Source of the DNA: Adineta ricciae
Lineage: Eukaryota; Rotifera; Eurotatoria; Adinetida; Adinetidae
Length of the DNA: 64,000 nt
Assembly: GCA_905250025.1 (NCBI GenBank)
Contig: CAJNOJ010000021.1
Location: 372,001 to 436,000, forward strand
Reading direction: 5' to 3'
Both the position numbers and the translations under genes were made by a program. Below are positions 1-11,127 of this stretch, in pieces (position 1 is the first letter of the stretch; each line of letters begins with the position of its first letter). The notes beneath the pieces are model-generated. The model saw only the letters and a list, made by a program, of their open reading frames with translations, was not told where the DNA came from and ran no database searches.

Positions 1-72
1 AATCCGCCATCAGCCACTTCAAACAATCATCCAGGAAATTCTCCTACCACTCTGAAAAAATCGCCCTACTGA
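1..72 (+). CDS. 3' end of an unidentified protein (partial)
   Basis: The first 72 bases form an open frame (frame 1) ending in TGA at 70-72. It encodes 23 residues rich in Pro, Ser, Thr and Asn and finishing LKKSPY. This looks like the low-complexity tail of a plus-strand protein that starts left of the window. No domain is visible, so no function can be named. Coding status rests only on the frame and on the composition, which is unlike the A/T-rich untranslated DNA that follows. Confidence 0.45.
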   Translation, partial: NPPSATSNNHPGNSPTTLKKSPY

Positions 73-580
73 ACTAAACGAATACCGCATGTTTATATCT
101 TCATATTTTATTTCAAACAGACGCACATATTGTTATTTTTTATTATCTTTTGTAACATATCTGTTTTCGTTCGGTTGATTCAACAAAAGATGGTTGATTT
201 GCATGATTGTATAAGTATATGTGTGGAATTTCTCTTCCTATCATCATTCTTTTTTGTTTTGCAGTGTTATCTTCTCTTCTAAGCTTCTTTCGTCTCTTCT
301 TATTGTTATGATTAGTCTCGAACATTTATGTATTTTTCTTTTCATATTTAACGTCTTATTAGTTTCTTTTCCAAACAAGACTAACGTTTAATTGTCTTCT
401 GTCGATTGTTTTTCTTATTCTCAGTATTTTGGGTTTTCTTCGATTATCGATTGTTTTAAGTTGTTGTTCTGTATTGATTCAACACGACTATTATTAAAAA
501 ACTATAAGTAGAAAAAAAAGGTTTATTGTCACATAATGATAAATGATTTTTCAGATGAGATAGAAAACCAAAGATAAGGT
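73..580. other. convergent 3' intergenic region
   Basis: T-rich, low-complexity sequence between the stop at 70-72 (+) and the stop of the minus-strand gene at 581. It probably holds both 3' untranslated regions. I see no structured RNA or convincing ORF. Confidence 0.5.
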
Positions 581-1124
581 TCAAAGGATGATTTCATTTT
601 TTTCTTGTACTGATAAGATCTTTTTGTCATGCGTCGATCGACGAGGTAGAATAGCATCACCTAAGTTGTTAAACGATTGTTTGAACGACGAGACAACTTC
701 CGAAACGGTTAATATCGGTTGTACTTGATACACATTTGAAACATCGGTAGGAATTGAAATACTATTTGCATAGAAACATTCCATACCACTCTTGTCTCTT
801 GGAACGTCATCCATTGTATAAGCTGGTGGTGACAATTTCCGCTTAACAGTTCTTAATCTAAACAAGTTATGTCTGGATTGCGAAAAAGTCTCCGATTCGA
901 TTATATTACTTACATAATGTAAGCCAAACAAGTTCCGATCAGGGTACATAGAACTGTACCAATGACGATACCAATCGTAAACGAACGATGCCAAACCACT
1001 ACAATGATATTCGAAATTATAGAGAAATAAGTCAGTTGAACGACTTACCTATTTCTGATGTATCATCGGCACAAACGACGTTTTGCAATATGACATAAAT
1101 TGTAATACTCACGAGAGCAAGCAT
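581..1124 (-). CDS. orphan type I single-pass membrane protein (150 aa)
   Basis: Three exons on the minus strand splice in phase: 1124-1049, 998-914 and 872-581 (76+85+292 nt, 151 codons with stop). Exon 1 encodes a signal peptide (MLALVSITIYVILQNVVCA) and a very short ectodomain (DDTSEI). Exon 2 encodes a transmembrane helix (FTIGIVIGTVLCTLIGTCLA). Exon 3 encodes a cytoplasmic tail of about 98 residues starting with basic residues and holding an SPPAY motif, a possible PPxY-type WW-domain ligand. The 41-nt second intron can be read through in another frame, so a naive ORF call gives a wrong N-terminus. I do not recognise the family. The PPAY tail recalls Shisa-like adaptors, but the ectodomain lacks their cysteines. 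It is divergently arranged with the TBC-domain gene. Confidence 0.65.
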
Positions 1125-1618
1125 TTTTGTAAAATGAAAATGTCTCCTATCAATGAATTTTTATATACCTGTAAGACACTGTCATTAGGAAAGAACATCT
1201 GTTGATCCTATCGAATATAAATGATGTTTCAATTACGAATATATCTTTCCATTTTTCCTAATTAAAAGAACAAACTCTCATCGAAATAGTCGATGCAACT
1301 TGTCCCTGTCCTAGGACAGAAACGCTTTATCTTGATTTACTTGCTTTTTAAATGAAATATCGAAAATAACAAATTGATAATGTATGCATGACTTTTGTAT
1401 ACGCAGACATGAACTATGATAATTACCTTAGCAAGCGAAGATTTTGGTATGAGGTCGCTATTTGTCGTTGGGAAACAGGCGAAGCTGCTCTGCAAGCACA
1501 TGATTGGTCTGTCGTCATTTCACGTGTTATCACGATTTTTCGTCGTGCGTTTTTGTTTGATTATTTGTATTTATTGACGCATATTTGACTAATAGCAATA
1601 GTATTTTGTAGCATATCT
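1125..1618. promoter_or_regulatory. divergent promoter region between orphan membrane gene and TBC1D15
   Basis: Some 490 bp of AT-rich DNA between two divergent start codons. A pyrimidine-rich stretch ending in TAG at about 1609-1611 lies just before the plus-strand ATG at 1619 and could be a trans-splice or 5'UTR intron acceptor. No specific factor site is identified. Confidence 0.35.
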
Positions 1619-4130
1619 ATGGCTCAAGACAGAACTTTATACGAACGAAGTCATGTGTTCATCAAAGATCGTCTACCTCAAACGGACACTCGAGACGGTT
1701 CACTCGATGAAATCACAGGCACAATAACAATTACTACTAATGATCGTGGTCGATTCTTTCGATTTCTACCTAAAGGGATCGAAGATAACGTTACAGATGA
1801 TTGGGCACTGGTGAACAATGGTCAATCAGTCATATCATTCAAAAATTCCAAGAATGAAAACAACGCTCTGACATTCTCGCCGAATCCTTTATTGAAATTT
1901 CGTATTCATTTTAATATCAATACGTTGCGAAGTATTCGTCGGCAGCATGTGTTGCATGGCATTGCCAATATGGTCTTCGCACTCAAAGATGGAACGACAT
2001 TTCCAACGTTTTATTTCAATCTTGGTGGAAGCAAAGAACTTTTGGATTTACTTGGTCAATTTTTACGACTGCAAAAGTAAAGAGAAACCGCCAGAGAAGT
2101 TAAGTTTTGATTGTTTGAACTTTAGATCGCCAAGAGATAATCGATTGTATATCGTCAGAGAAGAAATTCCACAAGAAAGTCAACCACAGCCAGCCAGTGC
2201 TTATGATCAATTGAATCTATTCGACAATTCAAATGATCTATTCAAACGGATTGTTCGTAGAAAGTTCTACGCTCGTTTCGGAAAGTTAAATCTTGTTTTT
2301 CTTTTCAGAAAGGATCTGATTCTCGTCGAACAGCAATTGAGAAATTTTCTCGTGTCACTCATTTCTTTAAAGATGCTTTACTTGGCCAAAATGATATTAT
2401 TACCAGTGGTGAACATTCAGAAGCGATTATCGAACCAGACATCACAGCATTGATGGAATCATTTAGTGAAGAATTACGCGAATCGAATAACGATGGTTTT
2501 GAAGTGATTTACAAAGTGAGACACGTTTCCTGTTGAACTTTCTTTCGACATTGAAATTCTGTTCGTTTAGGTTGACTTTAAAAAACTACCACAAGTTACA
2601 CGTTATCCTCCATTGACAACGAAAGAGTGGAAAATGTGCTTGGATAAAGATGGACGCGTGATTGATGTGAACAAAATGAAAGAACGAATATTTCGTGGTG
2701 GATTGGAGTCGAACGAATTACGAAGTGAAGTTTGGAAATTCTTGTTGAACTATTACCCGTGGTCGTCAACATCGGACGAACGAGTGGAATTAGCGAAGCA
2801 AAAAGAAGCGGAATATTTCGCAATGAAACTGCAATGGAAATCCATGAATGAACAGCAAAAACAAAGAAATAATTTATTCAGAGATCGCGAATCTTTGATT
2901 GGTAAATTTTTAATTGTCTGATTGTGTGAGTTTCGTTCGATTAGGAGAAACTTGTTCTCGTAGATCAAAGCTTACCGTAGTGAAGCAGTGTCTTTCATCG
3001 GAATTCTTGACTAATTCTTGTCAATCTCTCTTCTTAGACAAAGACGTTATTCGTACGGACCGAACACACGTGTATTTTCAAGGTGATAACAATCTTCATC
3101 TCGAAGTCTTACATGATGTTCTAATGACTTACAATATGTTTAATTTCGATTTGGGTAAATTGATCTGAGATAAGAGACTCTGTCGAATCATTTGCGGTTT
3201 TGTAGGTTATGTTCAAGGGATGAACGATCTGTTAAGTCCGATATTGATTGTCATGGAAAACGAAGTCGATGCATTCTGGTGCTTTGTTGGATTAATGGAA
3301 CGTATGCAACAAAATTTTCATATGGATCAGTCACATATTAAACGTCAACTGGGCAATCTTCACACACTTTTGCAATTTATCGACGCTGAGCTTGCGAACT
3401 ATTTAGGTAGGATGATTCATTCGAGAAGGATCTTTATTGAACAGTGTGCTTTTCTAGCTGAGAATAATTCCAGCAATATGTACTTCTTCTTTCGGTGGAT
3501 GTTGATCTGTTTCAAACGGGAATTTTCTTTTGAAGATGTAATGTATCTATGGGAGGTAAAAATCGAATACATGGCACACCTTTTCAGTCGACATTGATTC
3601 GTTTTTCTATGTCTAGGTCTTATGGACAGATCATCCGTGTGAGAACTTTGAACTATTAGTTTGTTTGGCTATTTTAATATCACAAAAAACAGTTATTATG
3701 GAATCGAAGTTTGGCTGTAACGAAATTCTCAAAGTAAAGATCTCACTGAAAGTCGAATTTTGTTTCATTTGCATTTCTCGTTTAGCATATCAATGATCTT
3801 TCACTCAAGGTTCAACTGGAACCGTTATTAAAGCATGCTGAAGGTCTTTATATTCTTCTGAAAGATCACGATCAGGCAACTCCTGGCCTTCCACCGCAAA
3901 TTTCGGCCATTATGTTTCCAAATCAGAATAAAAATTTGAAAAAATCGACTAGACAAGATGGTCACGATTCGGATTCTGATGCCACATCTACAATTTCTTC
4001 AGTGAAATCCTCGCGTGGTGCATCCCCGAATCCTGATGTTGAGCACAAGCCGCGAACGAGACACTTAACTGAATCGCATTCAATCGATGAAAACGATAGT
4101 GCAGTTGTTAGTCATACTAAGAAGCCTTGA
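1619..4130 (+). CDS. TBC1D15: TBC-domain Rab GTPase-activating protein, TBC1D15/TBC1D17 type
   Basis: Multi-exon gene whose pieces follow human TBC1D15 from end to end. The N-terminal region starts MAQDRTLYERSHVFIKD. The TBC domain is entered at EWKMCLDKDGRVIDVNKMK. The arginine-finger helix region is IFRGGLESNELRSEVWKF. The NRTDRT-like motif reads VIRTDRTHVYF. The glutamine-finger segment is GYVQGMNDLLSPILIVMEN. RWMLICFKREFSF closes the domain. Family members stimulate GTP hydrolysis on Rab7-type GTPases at late endosomes and mitochondria. Introns are about 50 nt (for example 2077-2125). The tail from 3912 to the stop at 4128-4130 is Ser/Asp-rich and lineage-specific. The start at 1619 is preferred over an upstream ATG at 1388 because it aligns with the family N-terminus. 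CFDP1 follows 224 bp downstream on the same strand. Confidence 0.92.
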
Positions 4131-4301
4131 TTCGAATACTATTTTCTTTTTCGACTTGTTTCTCATTGATTCTTTGTTTTACTTCGGTGTAAATTTCTCG
4201 TTCAAATAATTCTGTACGAGAACAAAGATGCACAATAATATCAATCATTCAACATGTTTTCTTTTCTGTACTCGTCTAACGACGTATATAAATTTATATA
4301 C

Positions 4302-4318
4302 ATATATATATATATATA
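4302..4318. repeat. (AT)n microsatellite
   Basis: Uninterrupted alternating A/T run in the spacer between TBC1D15 and CFDP1, just upstream of the CFDP1 acceptor-like AG. Confidence 0.8.
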
Positions 4319-4354
4319 CACAAAACTTTATTTATTCTAGAGAATTCGAAGGCG

Positions 4355-4966
4355 ATGAGTGAGAAGAATTTGGTGAACGATGAAGTTGACTCAGAAGATG
4401 ATGAAGACGACGACTATTGTCCCGCAGATAATAACAAACAACAATCAGACTCAAGTGCTGATTCAGAGGATGACGACGAAGGTGATGCCAAGGAAGAATC
4501 AGAAACTACGAAGAAAAATGAATTGAACGTTGCACCTTACGATGAATCAAAAGTCAATGAACTATGGAAGAACTTTACAAGTACGACGGCAAAACCAGTA
4601 GAGAATGTGAAATCAACCGAGTCAAAGCCAGCAACTAAAATATTCGAATACGCTGGTGAAAAAGTCTCGGTACCGATCACAACACCACCAACAGTAAAAG
4701 AAACATCTAATCCATCGATAAAGCGGCCAGCTGCAACATCTGGTTCTGTACTCGATCGTCTTGGCATCGGGAACAAAAAGCAAAAACTCTCCACATTGGA
4801 AAAATCTCGTCTGGATTGGAGTGCTCACAAAGACTCCGAAGCACTGACAGATGATCTCGATTCCCATCGACGTAGTAAAGACTCTTATGTAGAAAAGAAA
4901 GCATTCTTAGAACGAACTGAACTGCGTCAACATGATCATTTTTTAACTCATGTAAAAAAGAAATGA
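4355..4966 (+). CDS. CFDP1: CFDP1/BCNT (yeast Swc5) chromatin-remodelling subunit
   Basis: Intronless 203-residue protein. The N-terminal half is highly acidic (Asp/Glu runs at about residues 11-50), as expected for a histone H2A-H2B binder. The C-terminal BCNT-C domain (about residues 144-196) is well conserved: LSTLEKSRLDWSAHKDSEAL, then SYVEKKAFLERTELRQH. In this family the domain is needed for SRCAP/SWR1-type exchange of H2A.Z into nucleosomes. ATG 4355 is 14 nt after TTTATTCTAG, an acceptor-like site, although the CDS itself has no intron. The TBC1D15 stop is 224 bp upstream on the same strand, so the two may be co-transcribed. A polyadenylation signal AATAAA lies at 4995-5000. Confidence 0.93.
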   Translation: MSEKNLVNDEVDSEDDEDDDYCPADNNKQQSDSSADSEDDDEGDAKEESETTKKNELNVAPYDESKVNELWKNFTSTTAKPVENVKSTESKPATKIFEYAGEKVSVPITTPPTVKETSNPSIKRPAATSGSVLDRLGIGNKKQKLSTLEKSRLDWSAHKDSEALTDDLDSHRRSKDSYVEKKAFLERTELRQHDHFLTHVKKK

Positions 4967-6555
4967 TGTCGCGTTAGATTATTGGTGTTGTACAAATAAA
5001 CATCAGTTCAAAATGTGTTTGTTATATTTTGTTGTTAATTGAATAAAGTAAATCATCAGGCGGACCTGATTCGAAGTTGTGTAGATAGAAGGAAGTAATT
5101 CGATCGGCCTGAAAATCCTACTACTATCTATAATGAGTCAAACATGATGTGTGTATCATTGTCGTCGTTAGCATATTGCAACACAATAGTGCTTTTCATT
5201 TTTAGGCATCACTCATCGTTAAAAATTTACAGCTGTTTTATCAGGATTCAAACGTTGTCAATGGCGATAGACTGAATTATCGTAGAATAGAGTGTAGATG
5301 ACCTAAAATGTCCTATTTCGAAATTCAATTCTCATGACTGTTCATTGATTCTGCGAGAAATTTTCACCCAATATGCGATTGAGAACAGATAATAAACGAA
5401 GCAGAGGAGTTTATTTATTACCTCAAATATCAAGAATACTTCGGTGTTTTATTACTTCTTCACTCTATTGTTAATCGATTGCAAAACATGACATTCTTAT
5501 CTATTCCAAAATCATAATAGCCAAGTGAATGCACACAATATGATTTGGCTTTTCTTAACCATTGTATTAAATCATTCATATTTGCAAATTCAATAGTAGA
5601 ACAAGTCTTTACATAAATGCGACGTGAGAAAATTCTATAGACTAAGCTCAATCCTTAGGATAAGATTACTTATTACAAAGTAGTCTACTTCTATTGACTT
5701 GTCACGAAGGTTGGGAAGATGCACAACCATCGTGAAAACGATACGATAGGCAACATGTTGGTTCTTGCGGCAACGACTGTTTTATTTTTATGCATTCTGA
5801 TTTCTCAATGAGATTTCTTTGATCTTGACCATACGAACTGTCAAATCTACTCGACGTACAAATATCCAGGCATACTCGAACTAATACAATTGAGTTTCTC
5901 TTACTTTGATATTGAAATAACGAGTAATTTACATCTTTCTGTTCTCTCCCGTTTTTCTCTCTCTCTCCTCCTCCTCTCTCTTCGTCTATACAATAATGCG
6001 TCAGTTTAATCGTCATTTCTACGTTCTTTCTACAAGAAGAGAACAGTGAGAGAAAGAACGATGCGGAATAAAAAGTAAATGTATGTTACGAGGAAACCAG
6101 TCACTATTCATTTCAGTCGTAAAATAAGACACAACGAGTCGTATACGTATGTTGGTTACTGTAATTTTCTTTCTTATGTTAGGTCAACGACATTATTCTT
6201 TCTTTTCACTCACAATAGTCTTAAAGAAAGGAGAAAGAGACAGTGCAGGGATAATAAGCACAGTAGAGAAATGGACGGCGTCGCCGTCGTCGTGTGTACA
6301 AAAAGATCTAAGAGGTAGTTACATCAGTACAATTCGATATGTCATGTTATATTATTTGCCCGGCAGAGTTGTAGACAGACGTTGAAGAAAAAGAAAGAAA
6401 TGAAACAAGGACTCTTATCAATCAATAACGTATAGAATCATTCACTTTTTTTTTCAGTATATGATGTTATATTAACAAATCATATGTGTAACAAATGTTT
6501 CCTCAATACGCACAACGTAAGTTTTTCTCTCTACAGTACACTGTCTTCCTCAATT
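4967..6555. other. gene-poor spacer
   Basis: About 1.6 kb of AT-rich DNA with a CT/TCC-rich tract at about 5956-5982. Two minus-strand open frames (5460-5651 and 5702-6016) contain several cysteines, but no clear splice path joins them and no domain is visible. I do not call a gene here. Confidence 0.4.
4995..5000 (+). terminator. poly(A) signal of CFDP1
   Basis: Canonical AATAAA 29 bp after the CFDP1 stop codon. A second AATAAA follows at about 5042. Confidence 0.55.
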
Positions 6556-7716
6556 ATGCAAAGTATTACAGGTCAAACAGGAGGTGAAATCGCCATCTGG
6601 CTTTTAATTACCGTTGGTGCACTTCTTATTCCCATCGTTGCCATTGCTATTTGTTGTATACGACGTCAGTAAGTATTCTCTATTTGATCTTTGTCAGTCC
6701 GATGACAGTAGACGATAAGAAGCATGTTCATTCGCGTCAACTACTGTTGTTTGCAGATATCGCGGTCATTTCTCTCGTTCCGTTCTCGTAAGTTCTTTTT
6801 CTTCTCAAGTCAAGTGCTGCTTGTCTTCTTTCTCTTGCTCTGATTGCGTGATTATCCATATATTTCCCTTCATACACATATTATTTAATTATTCTTACGT
6901 TCACAGCTGTTGGCAAAACATTCCTGCTCGTCGTCCAACATCCTCTTTCGCTATCATTACTAACACTGATGAGTTACTAACTAATTCGATTTCAGTGCCA
7001 TGGAATTCGTATGTACGTGAATACAGCCGAACGCTCGAGAATATGATATTGTATATGTTAAAGCTTGATGCTCGAATTGTATTTAATGTTGGTGTACTCG
7101 GCGTATTTTATTTGTTCACATTTGATTTCATATGCTTTTTTTATTCTGCACTGTTCTTTGCACCTGTGATTATGCTTGACATTGAAAGTGTGTGTGTGTG
7201 TGTGTGCATATCTTGATGATTTCCATTGATATGTTTAGCTTGGTAAGAGGACCTCAAGTCAGTTTGATGGCAAATCATACCCTGCGTATGATGATGAACA
7301 CGAAGCGGGCAGAAGCTCTACGGTAAGTGAGAGATTCTCCGTCAAAGTTCACTTTGTGTTCTATTCATTTTCTTAGTTCGTATAACGGCCCTTATGCGGA
7401 ATCGGGTCACGAAGATGGAGACACGACGTCACGAACAAGTTCTTTAAAAAAACAACATGTTCACTGGACTGTTGGTTCTGAAACTAATCAATCTTCTTCC
7501 ATAAAAAAGCAACCGTGGTCCGATGATAATATTCTAACAACTACAACTCTTACCGAATCTCCATCGTCTCATCGTCGTTCATCTGCTTTCAAACATCTCA
7601 TTCAAACTGCGATTATTCCTGCTGGTTCGACTGTCCCGAGTACTGATGCGAGCCAGGTTTTAGCTCTATCAAAAGAAATTGCATCTATCCCGACCGGAAA
7701 TGATTATATTGTATAA
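6556..7716 (+). CDS. orphan single-pass membrane protein with micro-exons (194 aa)
   Basis: Five exons join in consistent phase: 6556-6668, 6757-6787 (31 nt), 6996-7012 (17 nt), 7239-7322 and 7377-7716, together 585 nt including stop. The protein begins MQSITGQTGGEIA, an ectodomain without a signal peptide. A single transmembrane helix (IWLLITVGALLIPIVAIAIC) and a Cys/Arg stop-transfer sequence follow. The rest is a Ser/Thr-rich cytoplasmic tail ending NDYIV, which resembles a class II PDZ-binding C-terminus. Skipping either micro-exon breaks the frame, which supports them. No family is recognised. Function could be receptor- or adaptor-like, but this is only topology-based. It converges with the Rab gene, the stops being 179 bp apart. 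Confidence 0.6.
7188..7207. repeat. (GT)n microsatellite in an intron
   Basis: Alternating G/T run inside intron 4 (7013-7238) of the orphan membrane protein gene. Confidence 0.75.
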
Positions 7717-7895
7717 ATCACCTGTTTGCTTCTTTTTTTTTCTTGTATATTTTCTCATGAATTCTTCTTCCCGACATCATCGAATGTGAGTGATAGAATA
7801 TAGAAAATGATTTACATTTCAATTGTATTAAATAGAAATATTTGCAAAAGACAAAAGAACAAAAAGGACGTTAGTCTTGATCAAGCAATTCGAAA

Positions 7896-8744
7896 TTAAC
7901 AACAACCGCCGCTGCTATTCTTCTTCAGCGCGACTGGTTTTGCTTTGTCATTCAGACGAAATGACTTAGTATTTGTTGAAATTTCCACTTGAGCATCGGT
8001 TGTATCGGTTGTGACGGGCACTGTTGATGAATGGTCAGTTGCTGTTGAAGCAGTTGGATTGTCTACTGATTTGGGTATTTTCTTATAAAAGACACTTTTG
8101 ACCAATGTAACGAACGCTTGTTCGACATTCGATGCATTCAATGCCGATGTTTCCATGTACGAGACTTTCAATCGTTGTGCGAGATCTTTCGCTTGATCTT
8201 GGGATACTTTCCGTTGATCGACTAAATCAGATTTGTTTCCAACAAGGACAATTGGTATGTCTGCTGGCGTATGTCGATGTAATTCTTCTATCCAAGTGTT
8301 AATGTGTTCGAATGATTCGGGTTTGGTTAGGTCGAAAACAGCTAGGGCACCTTCGCTACCGCGATAAAATTGCGGTATAACAGTCTTGAAGCGCTCTTGA
8401 CCTGCTGTATCCTAAGATTGTTGATAAAGCAGCAAAGATTTCGAAAGAGGAATATTTCCCTTGAAAAGTATTCACCTACCCAAACTTGTGTTTTGATCTT
8501 TTTCCCTTCGATTATTATTTGCTTGTAGGCAAATTCGACTCCGATAGTCGATTGCGTATCGAGACGAAATTCATTACGTGTGAAACGTAATAAAAGATTA
8601 CTCTTCAACGAAAAAAGAAAACGAATGATTTACATTTATGACTAGATGAAAAGACCTGCAGCATACCTTGCCGACGGAGCTATCGCCTATAAGAACCACT
8701 TTAAATATGAAGTCATATTCAGACCCTCCACCTGATTTGGCCAT
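7896..8744 (-). CDS. Rab11-like small GTPase (238 aa)
   Basis: Three exons in phase: 8744-8667, 8602-8480 and 8411-7896. All five G-motifs are present: GDSSVGKS (P-loop), STIGVEF (switch I), DTAGQERF (switch II with the catalytic Gln), NKSD and ETSAL. FTRNEF before switch I and [11 protein letters not shown] at the N-terminus are typical of the Rab11 group, which controls recycling endosomes and exocytosis. The protein ends SGGCC, a double-cysteine geranylgeranylation signal. The linker before it (about residues 180-230) is unusually long and Thr/Ser-rich. [20 protein letters not shown] departs from vertebrate Rab11, so this may be a lineage-specific paralogue. TTTTTGTTTAG ends 22 nt before the ATG and looks like a splice acceptor. 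Confidence 0.88.
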
Positions 8745-9208
8745 GATTAGAGAGAATTTTTCGTGTCTAAACAAAAACGAATGTAGTCGACTACTCATGC
8801 ACTCGCACATATTTCTCTTATTTTATTCATCCAAAATTATCTTATCAGACGAAACGTGTGCTACAAGAATAGGAAAGGTAAGCGAGCAACAAAAAAAAAA
8901 AGAGCTTGGCAATTATCACAACATGTTATTCTTTCGTTATTTCATCAGATAGAACTAAAAGACATGCATCCTACACAAGACAATGAATCACCTACGAAAC
9001 AAACTTCCGTGTCCATTTCTCACAGTGATTAGTCTGTTAATAACTCAATTCGAAAACAGACGGGGAACAAGACTTAGGTTCCGCAAACGAGTGTGTTGTT
9101 CCGCTCTTAGAGAAAGTCTATGTTTATTGTGCGAAATATGAAAAAATGATAGAAAATCAAAATGCATAAGTTAATCGAAAGGTGTCTCTATCTCTGCATG
9201 AATTACAG
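8745..9208. other. intergenic region between two minus-strand genes
   Basis: AT-rich spacer holding the Rab promoter side and the thymosin gene 3' end. No further feature seen. Confidence 0.4.
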
Positions 9209-9742
9209 TTACTGCTTTTGTTTTTCGTTCAAATAAGCTTGTTTTTCGTTCAAATAAGCTTGCTTTTCGTTAAAATAAGCTTGCTTTTCGGCATCGCTCA
9301 ATCCTTCTTTAGGCGGTTCATCGACATGGTGAAGTTCGTGTTTACCACCTTGTACTTCTAGCAGAACTTTAGCTTGAGTAGTCGACAGCGGTGTGCCTGG
9401 TGGTTCAACGTGGTGAAGTTCATGTTTGCCACCTTGCACTTCGAGTAAAACTTTCGCTTGAGTGGTCGACAGCGGTGTGCCTGGCGGTTCGACATGGTGA
9501 AGTTCGTGTTTGCCACCTTGCACTTCTAGAAGAACTTTCGCTTGAGTAGTGGACAACGGTGTGCCTGGTGGTTCGACATGATGAAGTTCATGTTTGCCAC
9601 CTTGCACTTCGAGTAAAACTTTTGCTTGTGTTGTTGATAATGGCGTGCCCGGGGGATCAACATGTCTTAACTCATAGTCCTGTTTTGTAACTTCGTCTAG
9701 CACAGCTTTTTGCGCCGATTCAATTGCATCGTCTGAAGACAT
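9209..9742 (-). CDS. multi-repeat thymosin-beta/WH2-like actin-binding protein (177 aa)
   Basis: Intronless. After MSSDDAIESAQKAVLDEV the protein is a tandem array. Four exact or near-exact 28-residue units read HHVEPPGTPLSTTQAKVLLE followed by VQGGKHEL, preceded by one divergent unit (LRHVDPPG) and closed by HHVDEPPKEG. The C-terminus has a heptad-like NEKQAYL repeat. LHHVE/LRHVD matches the thymosin-beta core (LKKTET in vertebrates; nematode tetrathymosin has LHHVE), so G-actin binding and sequestration or filament regulation in the cytoplasm is the likely role. At the DNA level the 84-bp units differ mostly at synonymous positions. TCTATTTTAG ends 19 nt before the ATG. Assignment to the thymosin family is by motif only. 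Confidence 0.65.
   Translation of the reverse strand: MSSDDAIESAQKAVLDEVTKQDYELRHVDPPGTPLSTTQAKVLLEVQGGKHELHHVEPPGTPLSTTQAKVLLEVQGGKHELHHVEPPGTPLSTTQAKVLLEVQGGKHELHHVEPPGTPLSTTQAKVLLEVQGGKHELHHVDEPPKEGLSDAEKQAYFNEKQAYLNEKQAYLNEKQKQ
9282..9660 (-). repeat. 84-bp tandem coding repeat
   Basis: Four to five in-frame 84-bp units (28 codons each) within the thymosin-like gene, highly alike in protein but with scattered third-position differences. The 3' part of the gene (9209-9290) also has three 21-bp units encoding NEKQAYL-type repeats. Confidence 0.85.
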
Positions 9743-11127
9743 AGTAAAAGTAGTTATGTATCTAAAATAGAAACGGTTCTTCTATCTGTTAAAATTGCAT
9801 CAGTTATGCCGATTGTGTTCTACAAATAATAAAGAATTGTTTTCTTTCGTATTGACTTTAATGTCTCGGAAATACACTATTGCGCAGTTACTAAACTATT
9901 TCATCGATAAGCTTAGCACCTGTTCCTGTTTTTCGTCACAGATAGAATTCACGATGAATTTCAAAAATGCATTGTTACCTATTTCACAAAGCTATAGTCA
10001 CATGAACTAGTTTACAGACTAGTAATGCTAATTTATAGGGTGGATATAGAAAGTAAAGCAATGAATCAGTATGAAACAGAGTAATAATTCTCTTGTCTCT
10101 TATCTTCAATTCTTTTTTTCTCTTTCTCTCTGCGTTATTTGACCGATGTGATGTATACAGAATTGTCAGGTGTTGATAAAAGTATTTATTTTCTTCTTAT
10201 TTGAATAAAGTATTAAAGAATGAAAAACGTATTACTGTACAAATACGCAACGTTTTACTCGAATAATTCCATACATGTATAACTTGAAATTTGAATTCAA
10301 CTCTTCAAATATTCAACCATTTCAAGTATTCAGTATCAAAGTGAAGATGCTAGAATAACTGGATAGTTTAAATATCACAATACTTGTATTCAACTTTCAA
10401 GTTTGACACTATTGTCTTTTTCCAGACAATAATAATTGAAACTCGCTTGTGACTGCAAATCCAACAGTGTTTCTCCTACGAAATAGTTACTTGCAAATAA
10501 TAAGATGAATCTAGCGACATCCATATATCTTCATTGCTCAATAAAACAAAGAAGACATTTTGAAAAAATATTTTCAATGAAAAATTCATATTAGATTATT
10601 GAATGATACTTTATCTGAATGACTCGTAATCGACCAATTAAAGGATGATAATGAATTCGTGCATTCGCGGCATATTGCAGACGCGGACACTGATTCGTGC
10701 AATTGACGTCAAATACCGCGCTGTTCTCACCAAACACAGTTTCATTGACTTTGTATATCAAAATCATCGATCTTTTCGACGAGCACCACTGTTATTTCAG
10801 AAAGTAGAGCAGCGTATCCCTTGCTAGTTTTCTTCGGACATATGACTAACTTAAAGACGAACCACATTCTGAGTACATAGAGATACGAAATTGTGCGAAA
10901 CATCTGTTTAATCGAATCTTTAATCTAAATCTTCCAGATTCTACCATACACTTTCTTTTCTACAGTTCTATGAGAAAATGATTACTAGATATTACGATCA
11001 ATGACTCATTAGCGTTTCTTAAGTGGGAAAAAACTTTAGTGTGTGTCCTATTCTCGACTGAATAAATATTTAAAGTATATTTATTTGCTAAGACCGGTAC
11101 TTTCTTCTAGATTGTGTTTCTTTGAGT
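9743..11127. other. gene-poor spacer
   Basis: About 1.4 kb, AT-rich, between the divergent thymosin-like and B-box genes. Short open frames occur (for example 10645-10827 +), but they show no splice context or family resemblance. Confidence 0.4.

Noticed and set aside
1388-1588. 66-residue plus-strand frame upstream of TBC1D15
   Set aside because: The TBC1D15 family N-terminus aligns from ATG 1619, and no donor site joins the upstream frame in phase.
5460-6016. Two minus-strand frames with several cysteines, possibly a small secreted protein
   Set aside because: No signal peptide, no clear splice join between them, and a low-complexity Gly/Glu/Arg stretch from the CT-rich tract.
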